Assembly: GCA_902774115.1 (NCBI GenBank)
Contig: CACYHH010000004.1
Span: forward strand, 186,001 to 250,000
Origin: an uncultured Spirochaetales bacterium
GTDB lineage: Bacteria; UBP6; UBA1177
Reading direction: 5' to 3'
Length of the DNA stretch: 64,000 bases
The notes under the pieces were generated by a model. That model was not told where the DNA came from, searched no databases, and saw only the letters and a program-made list of their open reading frames with translations. The translations under genes and the position numbers were made by a program. Position 1 is the stretch's first letter. Every line of letters starts with the position of its first letter. Of this stretch, positions 35,304-42,683 are shown one piece after another.

Positions 35304-36422
35304 ATGAAAAAATTATTGGTTGTTATTGTGTTTGCTATGCTGACAGCTTTTTCAGGCTGCTGCAACGATTCCGGAAAAGTGGTACTTTATCCGAATGAAG
35401 GCGGAAAAACGATTGCCGAATTCGGCGGAGTAAAGCTCAGTGAAAAATACATGAAGGCTTATGTCAACAATCTCAACGACTATCTCAAAGCCCGCTACAA
35501 CACGCCGGAAAGAAAGGAAGAGCTTATGACGAAAATCACGGAAGGCGAACTTGTCGCGATGAAAGCCATAAAAGACGGCGCACTTAACGATCCGATCCTT
35601 CTTTCTCAGGTTAAAAACACGATCGCAAGGTATTACAGCGGCACTAAGATGAAAGTTCAGATCGAAGAAAGCCTTAAAATTTCCGAAGACGAAATGAAGA
35701 GCTACTACGAAGAAAAGAAAGACTCATTCAATACTCCGGAAAAAGTCAAAGCAAGCCACATCCTCATCAAGATAACGGATTCAAGAGACAAGGAAGCTGC
35801 AAGAAAACTTGCCGAGAAAGTTGCTGCAGAAGCTGAAAAAAGCGCAAAAGATATGGGTAGTTTCGCGAAACTTGCAGAAAAATACAGCGAAGACGACGGC
35901 TCTAAGAAAAGAGGCGGCGACCTCGGCTACTTCCAGAGAACGGAAGAAGGCGGCAGCATGGTCAAAGAGTTCAGCGACGGCGCTTTCGCGCTCCAGAATG
36001 TCGGCGATATCAGCAAACCGGTTGAATCTCAGTTCGGTTTCCACATCATCAAACTGACCGGTAAAAAAGACAAGGTTGTAAAAACCTTTGAAGATGTTAA
36101 GGCAAACATCGAAAACACGCTCAAAACCGAAAAGAGAAAAACGGCATACACCGATATGATCGAAAGCTACAAAAAGGAACTCGGTTTCAAATTCGACAAA
36201 GACGCAGCTCTTGCAATCGAAATCTCAACTTCGGAAAGTGCACAAACCGCTTCCGAAAATTTCGACAAAAACCAGCTGCAGAGATCGAAAATGCAGAAAC
36301 CCCTTCTTACGAAAGAACAGCTCGAACAGTTGAGAAAGCAGCAGGAAGAAATCAAAAAGAACGGCGGAGAACCGAACCAGAACATGAAAATCCAGCTCGG
36401 CAAACCGGCAAAACAACAATAA
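35304..36422 (+). CDS. parvulin-type peptidyl-prolyl isomerase lipoprotein (PrsA-like)
   Basis: 372 residues. The signal peptide ends FSGC, with lipidated Cys at 19. A SurA-N-like helical region (about 30-135) is followed by one parvulin domain (about 145-255) with VKASHILIK, GGDLGYFQR and QFGFHIIKL. A Lys/Gln-rich tail follows. It likely helps envelope proteins fold on the periplasmic side. AAGGAGG precedes ATG. The next gene encodes a second parvulin-family protein seven bases downstream. Confidence 0.92.
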   Translation: MKKLLVVIVFAMLTAFSGCCNDSGKVVLYPNEGGKTIAEFGGVKLSEKYMKAYVNNLNDYLKARYNTPERKEELMTKITEGELVAMKAIKDGALNDPILLSQVKNTIARYYSGTKMKVQIEESLKISEDEMKSYYEEKKDSFNTPEKVKASHILIKITDSRDKEAARKLAEKVAAEAEKSAKDMGSFAKLAEKYSEDDGSKKRGGDLGYFQRTEEGGSMVKEFSDGAFALQNVGDISKPVESQFGFHIIKLTGKKDKVVKTFEDVKANIENTLKTEKRKTAYTDMIESYKKELGFKFDKDAALAIEISTSESAQTASENFDKNQLQRSKMQKPLLTKEQLEQLRKQQEEIKKNGGEPNQNMKIQLGKPAKQQ

Positions 36423-36429
36423 GTAAATA

Positions 36430-37359
36430 ATGAAATTCAAACTCGTTTTCCTACTTATCTGCATTTCATTTTTTTCCATTTTTGCGGAAGAACAGCTTTT
36501 AAACAAGATGGTTGTCCGCGTCAACGGCAAAGTCTACACGATTTACGACTGCAAGAAGCTGCTGCGGTTCGACGATCCGGCAAGCGTACAGACTCAGGCG
36601 GTACTTGACAGAAAGGACAAACTCATCGATCAGCTCATAAACAACGCCATTTCGAAGCAGGAAGCCGAAGCACTCGATATTAAAGTTCCGGATGACGAAC
36701 TTGATTCCGCAGTGGAGTCGGTTTTGGCTCAGAACAGAATGACGCGCGAGCAGTTCGAGCAGGAACTCGCCAAAAGCGGCATGTCGTTCGATACTTACCG
36801 CAACGAAGTTCTGAGGGAACAGCTCCTGCTCCTCAAACTGAAAAAACGTATAATCGTCACAATGGATGTCGATGAACGGGCTCTGCGCGAAATCTACGAA
36901 AAGGAGTTCAGCAAAGAACAGGAACTCTACTTCACAGCTTCCCATATCATTCTTCAGGCGAATGAAAGCAACGACGCCGAAATCAAGGATGCCGTAGCCG
37001 CTATATATAAAGAGGTTACTGAAGGAAAAACCACTTTCACGGAAGCTGCAAAATCCTATTCCCAGGACGGTTCGGCTGCAAACGGCGGAGCGCTCGGCAC
37101 TTTTTCTGCACGCGATATGGTTCCCGAATTTTCGGAAAGACTTGCGGTGATGAAGGAAGGCGAAGTTAGCGAACCTTTCAGAACGCGCTACGGCTGGCAC
37201 ATAGTAAAACTCGACAAGGTTGAAAAACACGATCCTCCGACATACAACGAATCATACGAAATGCTGAGGAGCATCTATTATCAGCGCAATGTCGAAAAAA
37301 TGTTTCAGACCTGGTTAAAAAAGAAACGCAGTGAAAGCAAGATAGACATTCTTCTCTGA
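36430..37359 (+). CDS. SurA-like periplasmic chaperone/peptidyl-prolyl isomerase
   Basis: 309 residues with a cleavable signal (FLLICISFFSIFA). Residues about 25-155 form a SurA N-terminal chaperone region (LLNKMVVRVNGKVYTIYDC). A parvulin domain follows (about 165-270) with FTASHIILQ, GGALGTFSARDMVPEF and RYGWHIVKLDK. SurA escorts outer-membrane barrels to the BAM complex. It has a single PPIase domain rather than the two of E. coli SurA. No clear ribosome site; probably coupled to the lipoprotein gene before it. Confidence 0.9.
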   Translation: MKFKLVFLLICISFFSIFAEEQLLNKMVVRVNGKVYTIYDCKKLLRFDDPASVQTQAVLDRKDKLIDQLINNAISKQEAEALDIKVPDDELDSAVESVLAQNRMTREQFEQELAKSGMSFDTYRNEVLREQLLLLKLKKRIIVTMDVDERALREIYEKEFSKEQELYFTASHIILQANESNDAEIKDAVAAIYKEVTEGKTTFTEAAKSYSQDGSAANGGALGTFSARDMVPEFSERLAVMKEGEVSEPFRTRYGWHIVKLDKVEKHDPPTYNESYEMLRSIYYQRNVEKMFQTWLKKKRSESKIDILL

Positions 37360-37424
37360 TTTTTTCTCCGACAGATTTCAATCGAAGTGTTGTTTTAAGT
37401 GCAGGTTTCACCTGTTTCGGACTC

Positions 37425-37491
37425 AAAAACGGCAAAAAAACGCAAAAAAAATGCCGCAGCAGATAAAAAAACAACAAAAAAAGCAAAAAAA
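37425..37491 (+). promoter_or_regulatory. phased A-tracts (predicted curved DNA) upstream of the HU-like gene
   Basis: Runs of 5-8 A occur at 37425-37429, 37434-37440, 37444-37451, 37465-37471, 37476-37482 and 37485-37491. Their centres are about 10, 10, 20, 11 and 9 bases apart, close to helical phase. The last tract ends 25 bases before the -35 box. Confidence 0.65.
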
Positions 37492-37515
37492 CGTCTTAAT
37501 TTTACTGAAAAATAT

Positions 37516-37543
37516 TTGACAAGCACTGCGACAATCTTAAAAT
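37516..37543 (+). promoter_or_regulatory. promoter of the HU-like gene
   Basis: A consensus TTGACA (37516-37521), 16-base spacer, TAAAAT (37538-37543), about 38 bases before the ATG. Confidence 0.8.
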
Positions 37544-37580
37544 GGCGTGTTGTTTGTTAACCTTTTTTATGGAGAGTGTT

Positions 37581-37901
37581 ATGGCAAAAGCAGCAAAGAA
37601 AAAAAGAGAGTACCTCGTAGCAACCACGAAAACCGATTTCGTTAAAAAGATGAAAGAAACGGTTAAATCTGTTGCTCTTACGAACGATCAGGCTAAAGAG
37701 CTTTACGATGTTTTCACAGCTATCCTTAAGGATACTGTTATTTCTGAGAAAAGACTCAGCCTTAACGGTGTTGGAACTTTCAAAGTAAACGAAAGAAAAG
37801 CTCGCAAGGGTATCAACCCGAAGACCCGTCAGGAAATCAAAATCCCGGCAACGAAGACTGTTTCTTTCAAACCGACACCTGTTTTCAAGAAGGAACTCTA
37901 A
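37581..37901 (+). CDS. HU/IHF-family DNA-binding protein
   Basis: 106 residues. After a Lys-rich start (AKAAKKKREY), residues about 15-105 follow the HU fold: TKTDFVKKMKETV, LSLNGVGTFKVNERKARKG, NPKTRQEIKIPATKTVSFKP and a short Lys/Phe tail. HU proteins bend and compact DNA. Start: GGAGAG seven bases before ATG 37581, rather than an ATG 13 codons upstream near the -10 box. A strong promoter, phased A-tracts and a strong terminator fit a highly expressed gene. Confidence 0.93.
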   Translation: MAKAAKKKREYLVATTKTDFVKKMKETVKSVALTNDQAKELYDVFTAILKDTVISEKRLSLNGVGTFKVNERKARKGINPKTRQEIKIPATKTVSFKPTPVFKKEL

Positions 37902-37929
37902 TCTCCGTTTTTTAAATCCTTTTCAGGAT

Positions 37930-37966
37930 AGCGGTCATGCGATTTTTCGTGTGACCGCTTTTTTTT
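37930..37966 (+). terminator. rho-independent terminator of the HU-like gene
   Basis: AGCGGTCA (37930-37937) pairs perfectly with TGACCGCT (37952-37959), followed by a run of eight T. The loop can extend with CGA/TCG pairing. It faces only the plus strand; no T-run serves the convergent parA gene. Confidence 0.9.
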
Positions 37967-37981
37967 GCCCTGATTCTGCGA

Positions 37982-38734
37982 TTATTTGATTCTTTCGAGA
38001 AACTCTTCCGCAAGTTCGAGATATTTTTTCGCACCGATCGAAGCGACATCGTAAAGAAGTATCGGCATTCCGAAGCTCGGAGATTCGCTCAGTTTGACGT
38101 TGCGCGGGATCACCGTTTTAAAAACTAAATCTCCAAAGTGCTCACGGACATCGTCTTCGACCTCGAAGGTCAGTTTGACGCGTTTGTCGAACATCGTGAG
38201 AAGTATTCCGTAAATCTCTACCGCCGGATTCAGTTTCTGTATCCCTTTCATAGTTTCAATTATCCTGCTCAAACCTTCGAGCGCGAAATATTCGCACTGT
38301 ATCGGAATAATTATACCGTCGGAAGCGATCATGTTGTTCACAGTGAGGATATTGAGTGTCGGCGGCGAGTCGATGATTATGAAATCAAACTTGTCTTTCA
38401 GCTTGTCAAGCGTCTCTTTCAGGACAAATTCGCGGTTTTCGACTTCAAGAAGCTCTATCTCGGCCCCGGTCAGATCCGAATTGCACGGAATCACTTTCAA
38501 AGACGGAAGTTTCGTCGGATAGACTGCCAGGACTTCAGGATCAGCCATCATGTCGTAGATCGTATTGAAGTTTTCTTCTTTGATCGAACTCATCGAAGTT
38601 GCGTTTCCCTGCGGATCCATGTCGATAAGCAGCACTTTTTTTTCAAGCGCGCTGAGAGATGCCGCAAAGTTCACTGCGGTCGTGGTTTTGCCGACGCCGC
38701 CTTTCTGATTGATTACGGAAATCGTTTTTCCCAT
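37982..38734 (-). CDS. parA: ParA/Soj-family ATPase
   Basis: 250 residues, usual for chromosomal ParA. NQKGGVGKTTTAVNFAASL holds the deviant Walker A motif, LIDMDPQGNATS the A' motif, and IIIDSPPTLN the Walker B. There is no N-terminal HTH, so it is Soj-like. ParA works with ParB and parS in chromosome segregation. No parB was seen next to it, unlike the usual parAB arrangement. It ends the purD-engB-SurA-like-parA operon. Confidence 0.93.
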   Translation of the reverse strand: MGKTISVINQKGGVGKTTTAVNFAASLSALEKKVLLIDMDPQGNATSMSSIKEENFNTIYDMMADPEVLAVYPTKLPSLKVIPCNSDLTGAEIELLEVENREFVLKETLDKLKDKFDFIIIDSPPTLNILTVNNMIASDGIIIPIQCEYFALEGLSRIIETMKGIQKLNPAVEIYGILLTMFDKRVKLTFEVEDDVREHFGDLVFKTVIPRNVKLSESPSFGMPILLYDVASIGAKKYLELAEEFLERIK

Positions 38735-38745
38735 TTTTATCTCCG

Positions 38746-39258
38746 TTAAGGCATTGAAAAAATCATAAGTTTCTGCCGTTTCAGAAGATTTTTCTTCCAG
38801 TCTTCAACGGCTTTTCGTTTTTCTTCTTCCGAAATCCGCTTTCCTTTCGGAAATTTCTGCTCAAGAAAGCGGTTCGTCATCTTGTCGGTGATGAGCCGCA
38901 TTTTGATTATGGTCTTAAATTCAAAATCGGTAAGCTCGTATTTTTCGATGAACGCCTTCATGTTGACATTTTTTTTGTAAGTATCGACTTTCTGCCTGAC
39001 AAGTTTTTCATCGACCGTGACTTCGTGTTCGCGCGCCTCTTCGAATGCGATTATCCTGAAGAATATCAGTTCGAGTATCGTCTGCTTCATTTCGGCTGAA
39101 AGCGGCGTTTCGGGCGGAAAGTTGTTCTCGATGTTGAGAAGTTCCCCTTCCTGAAGTACTTCCGAGTATGTTATTGCCCGGTTGTTCATGCTTGCGACAA
39201 CTGTTTCAAGCGGAACAGCCTGTGAAAAAAACATGAGAGAAAGCAGAGCGAAAATCAT
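38746..39258 (-). CDS. SurA N-terminal-like secreted protein without PPIase domain
   Basis: 170 residues. A short hydrophobic N-terminus (MIFALLSLMFFSQA) suggests a signal peptide. The mature part starts LETVVASMNNRAITYSEV, like the SurA N-terminal chaperone module, and is helical and charged to the end. No parvulin signature is present. It may be a stand-alone periplasmic chaperone for outer-membrane proteins. The ATG overlaps the engB stop (ATGA), so translation is coupled. Confidence 0.65.
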   Translation of the reverse strand: MIFALLSLMFFSQAVPLETVVASMNNRAITYSEVLQEGELLNIENNFPPETPLSAEMKQTILELIFFRIIAFEEAREHEVTVDEKLVRQKVDTYKKNVNMKAFIEKYELTDFEFKTIIKMRLITDKMTNRFLEQKFPKGKRISEEEKRKAVEDWKKNLLKRQKLMIFSMP

Positions 39259-39830
39259 TCCTTCCCCTCTCTGCCTTCAAGATTTTTTTCAATATAATCA
39301 AGCAGCTGCTCTTTTCCGCTTCCGTTCATTGCACTTGCGAAAAAATAATCCGGATTTTTCTGCTTCGCCGCCGAAAGCTCAGTTTTCGTGAGTTTGTCCG
39401 TCTTCGTAAAAACCGGCGTGTAACCGATCTGGTAATGATCCAGAAACTCTATCATCTGCATATCGTTAGGCAGAATCCCGTGACGCGAATCGATGAGAAG
39501 AAAAATGTCGACGAGGCTTTTTCTCGTCCTGAGATACTTTTCAATAACGACACGCCAGAGATCCTGCTCGGATTTCGAGCGCGATGCGAAGCCGTAACCC
39601 GGAAGATCAACGAAATAAAAGGAATCATTCACGTTGAAGTAGTTGAGAAGGACTGTTTTTCCAGGTTTTTTCGAGGTTTTCACCAGATTTTTGCGCCCGA
39701 GCAGCATATTCATCAGACTCGATTTCCCCACATTTGAACGCCCGATGAATGCAAATTCGGGTCTGCCGTCTTCGGGAAGACCGGCCATGGATGACGCACT
39801 TTTTACAAATTCGGCTTTTTTTATCTGCAT
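39255..39830 (-). CDS. engB: ribosome biogenesis GTPase YsxC/EngB
   Basis: 191 residues. G-motifs in order: GRSNVGKSSLMN near residue 30 (G1), SKKPGKT (G2), FVDLPGYGFA near 75 (G3), FTKTDKL near 140 (G4) and ASAMNGSGKEQLL (G5). EngB assists assembly of the large ribosomal subunit. Start and stop overlap with purD (TAATG) and with the SurA-like gene (ATGA). Confidence 0.95.
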   Translation of the reverse strand: MQIKKAEFVKSASSMAGLPEDGRPEFAFIGRSNVGKSSLMNMLLGRKNLVKTSKKPGKTVLLNYFNVNDSFYFVDLPGYGFASRSKSEQDLWRVVIEKYLRTRKSLVDIFLLIDSRHGILPNDMQMIEFLDHYQIGYTPVFTKTDKLTKTELSAAKQKNPDYFFASAMNGSGKEQLLDYIEKNLEGREGKE

Positions 39831-41146
39831 TAGTTCCTTTCCATTTCGCGGTGTGCGATATCGTGCCTGAAGTAAGCCTTGTCAAAAGTTATCTTTTCAA
39901 CGTTTCTGTACGTGTTTTCGACGGCTTCTGCTATGCCTTTGCCTGCCGAAGTTACCATGAGAACCCTGCCGCCGTCGGTCACGATGTTTCCTTCAGTGTC
40001 GTACTTTGTTCCGGCATGGAATACAACGCAGTTTTCATCGACCGAATCAAGTCCGGAAATGATTTTTCCTTTTTCATAGCCTTCGGGATAGCCGCCGCTT
40101 GCGAGGACGACACACATTCCGTAGCCGCTTCTCCAGACGAGTTCCGGCAGAGCTTCAAGCGTCGTGCACAGAGGCAGAGAGCCGTTTTTATCAGCCTGAG
40201 AGCCCTCTTTTCCTGCAACTGCCCAGAAGTAAGGAACGATATCGCTTATGAGCATGAACATCAGCGGCTCCGTTTCGGGATCGCCGAAGCGGACGTTGTA
40301 TTCGAGGACGAAAGGTTCGCCGTCAACTATCATAAGACCGATATAAAGGATTCCGCGGTAGTTTATGCCGCGCTTTTTCAGTTCGCCAAGAAGCGGCTGC
40401 GTGATAGTTTTATCGACTTTTTCATAAAGTTCGTCAGTTCCTGATTTTACCGGCGTGTAAGCTCCCATTCCGCCTGTATTCAAACCTGTATCGCCGTCGT
40501 TGAGCGCCTTGTGATCCTGCGAAAAAAGGAGTCTTTTGACAGTTTTTCCGTCGGTAAGAAGAAGAAGTGAAAGTTCCTCGCCCTTCAGAAACTCTTCGAT
40601 TACGACTTTTGCGCCGGCCGCTTTGAATTTGCCGCCCAGCATCTGGGAAAGTTCGGAAGCGGCTTCTTCATAAGTCATGCAGATTATTACGCCTTTTCCT
40701 GCAGCCAGACCGTCAGCCTTTAAAACTACCGGATATTTTGAAGTTTTCAGTATTTTGTCGCCGCTTTCAAAATCGGTGACTGTCGAATATGCCGCTGTCG
40801 GGATTTTCGCCGATTTCATCACTTCTTTCGCGAAAGCCTTGCTCGATTCAAGGCGGGCAGCCTCTTTGTTGACACCGAAAATGCGGAGTCCTTTCGATTC
40901 AAAGGCGTCAACTATTCCTTTTGCAAGGTAATCTTCCGGGCCGACGACAGTGAGATCTATCGATTCCTTTATTGCGAAATCAAGAAGGGATTCAACTGAA
41001 TCATCAGCAATATCAGGTATTTCAGCAACTTCAGCGATTCCTGCGTTTCCAGGAAAGCAAAAGAGTTTGTCAACATAAAAACTTTGAGCGATTTTCCATG
41101 CAAGAGCGTGTTCGCGCCCCCCTTTTCCGACTACCAGAACTTTCAT
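39830..41146 (-). CDS. purD: phosphoribosylamine-glycine ligase
   Basis: 438 residues of the ATP-grasp family. MKVLVVGKGGREHALAWKIA is the classical start; VVLKADGLAAGKGV near 136, ALNDGDTGLNTGGMGAYTPV near 210 and NVRFGDPETEP near 288 are the GARS signatures. It performs the second step of purine synthesis. It heads the operon and is one of two purine genes in the window. Confidence 0.96.
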   Translation of the reverse strand: MKVLVVGKGGREHALAWKIAQSFYVDKLFCFPGNAGIAEVAEIPDIADDSVESLLDFAIKESIDLTVVGPEDYLAKGIVDAFESKGLRIFGVNKEAARLESSKAFAKEVMKSAKIPTAAYSTVTDFESGDKILKTSKYPVVLKADGLAAGKGVIICMTYEEAASELSQMLGGKFKAAGAKVVIEEFLKGEELSLLLLTDGKTVKRLLFSQDHKALNDGDTGLNTGGMGAYTPVKSGTDELYEKVDKTITQPLLGELKKRGINYRGILYIGLMIVDGEPFVLEYNVRFGDPETEPLMFMLISDIVPYFWAVAGKEGSQADKNGSLPLCTTLEALPELVWRSGYGMCVVLASGGYPEGYEKGKIISGLDSVDENCVVFHAGTKYDTEGNIVTDGGRVLMVTSAGKGIAEAVENTYRNVEKITFDKAYFRHDIAHREMERN

Positions 41147-41184
41147 TTTTCCCTGTTTTCCTCTAAAAATCAGTAAAACGTGAT

Positions 41185-41212
41185 ATTTTAAGGAATAAGT
41201 CCGTCATGTCAA
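41185..41212 (-). promoter_or_regulatory. promoter of purD-engB-SurA-like-parA
   Basis: TTGACA (41207-41212), 16-base spacer, TAAAAT (41185-41190) on the reverse strand. No purine-riboswitch-like fold was recognised in the 39-base leader. Confidence 0.75.
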
Positions 41213-41232
41213 ACTTTGAGCGTGCGACAAAT

Positions 41233-41260
41233 TTGCAATATATGTTTAAATTCCTAAAAT
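41233..41260 (+). promoter_or_regulatory. promoter of the M18 aminopeptidase gene
   Basis: TTGCAA (41233-41238), 16-base spacer, TAAAAT (41255-41260). It lies divergent from and 20 bases beyond the purD promoter. Confidence 0.7.
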
Positions 41261-41304
41261 ATTGCGTTTTTTTGGTGTATTACAAATTACAGGGGAGTTT
41301 ACAA

Positions 41305-42591
41305 ATGAAAAAGGAAATCAAACAGCTTGGACGAGAACTAATTGATTTTATTGACAAATCTCCAACAGCTTTCCATGCCGCACAGAACATTGCCGAAACT
41401 TTGGCTAAAAAAGGCTTCACCGAACTCGACGAAGCAAAACCGTGGAAACTTGAGAAAGGTAAAGGATACTTCGTCAGAAGAAACAGCTCTTCTCTCATCG
41501 CTTTCAGGCTCGGAACCGATACTCCGGTAAACACCGGTTTCAAAATCGCCGGTGCCCACACCGACAGCCCGCTTCTTAAGTTAAAGGAAAACGCGGAAAA
41601 CATTTCGGCGGGATGCGTCAGAGTCACGACTGAGATCTACGGCGGACTGCTCGTCTACACATGGCTTGACAGAAATCTCGGAATTGCCGGCCGTGTAATG
41701 GTCAAAACCAAAAAAGGCGAAGTCGAAAAGCTCGTCAACATAAACAAACCTGTCGCCATCGTTCCTTCTCTTGCGATCCACATGAACCGCGAGGCGAACA
41801 AAGGCTTCGAATTCAACCCGCAGAACCATCTTCAGGTCGTTCTCACTGCCGACAGCGAAGCCAAGAATGTTCTGAAGACGCTCGTTGCGAAGGAAATCGG
41901 CGAAAAACCTGAAAATATCGGTCAGACAGACCTTTTCGTCTACGATCTTCAGGGCGGAACCTTCGGCGGAATCGACGACGAATTCATTTCGACCGGCAGA
42001 CTCGACAACCTTCAGATGTGCCACTCGATTCTGACAGCATTCCTTGCCGCAAAACCTGGCAAGGCAACGACTGTCGCCGCTTTCTACGACAACGAGGAAA
42101 TCGGTTCGAGAACTCCGATGGGGGCTGATTCATCCTTCACGAGAACGATTCTTGAAAGGATCGTCGCACTTACTTCCGACGGACGTGACGACCGTTTTGT
42201 CGCATTCTCGAAGAGTTTCCTCATCAGTGCCGACGGTGCACACACACAGCATCCGAATTTTCCCGAAAAACACGATCCGGCTTACGCTCCGAAAATGAAC
42301 AAAGGACCGGTCATCAAATTCAGTTCGAGTTTCAGATACGCAACGACTGCAGAAACGAGCTCGGTTTTCGAACAGCTTTGCGAGAATGCCGGAGTTCCGT
42401 GCCAGAAAATCGCGAACCGCTCCGACGTCCCGTCAGGCAGCACGATAGGTCCGATGTCTTCGGCCGCTCTCGGCATAAAAGCGGTCGATGTAGGCAACGC
42501 GATGTGGGCTATGCACTCGATCAGAGAAACCGCAGGAACGGCCGATCATTACTACATGACAAAGGCGATCGAGTATTTCTTCGGCAAATAG
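41305..42591 (+). CDS. M18-family aspartyl aminopeptidase
   Basis: 428 residues. Zinc-site motifs: GAHTDSPLLKLK near residue 80, GRLDNLQM near 232, DNEEIGSRTPMGA near 263 and SADGAHTQHPNFPEKHDP near 310. M18 enzymes remove N-terminal Asp, Glu or other residues from peptides in the cytoplasm. ATG 41305 follows GGGGAG, and codons further upstream overlap the promoter. It stands alone. Confidence 0.94.
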   Translation: MKKEIKQLGRELIDFIDKSPTAFHAAQNIAETLAKKGFTELDEAKPWKLEKGKGYFVRRNSSSLIAFRLGTDTPVNTGFKIAGAHTDSPLLKLKENAENISAGCVRVTTEIYGGLLVYTWLDRNLGIAGRVMVKTKKGEVEKLVNINKPVAIVPSLAIHMNREANKGFEFNPQNHLQVVLTADSEAKNVLKTLVAKEIGEKPENIGQTDLFVYDLQGGTFGGIDDEFISTGRLDNLQMCHSILTAFLAAKPGKATTVAAFYDNEEIGSRTPMGADSSFTRTILERIVALTSDGRDDRFVAFSKSFLISADGAHTQHPNFPEKHDPAYAPKMNKGPVIKFSSSFRYATTAETSSVFEQLCENAGVPCQKIANRSDVPSGSTIGPMSSAALGIKAVDVGNAMWAMHSIRETAGTADHYYMTKAIEYFFGK

Positions 42592-42602
42592 GGCAAAATT
42601 TT

Positions 42603-42630
42603 TTGATATTTTATTTTTTTTTGCTAATCT
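42603..42630 (+). promoter_or_regulatory. promoter of the HEAT-like lipoprotein gene
   Basis: TTGATA (42603-42608), 16-base spacer, TAATCT (42625-42630), in a very T-rich stretch. Confidence 0.5.
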
Positions 42631-42683
42631 CTCTGCCGATGTTTTTTTGTTGCTTTAAACCATTATTTTTTTAAGAGGTTGTT

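Noticed and set aside
37402-37420. CAGGT-TTC-ACCTG hairpin after the SurA-like gene as a terminator
   Set aside because: The stem is only five pairs and is followed by just three T, so termination is doubtful.
41147-41304. Purine riboswitch before purD
   Set aside because: The leader of 39 bases is too short, and the conserved purine-aptamer loops are not visible there or before purL.
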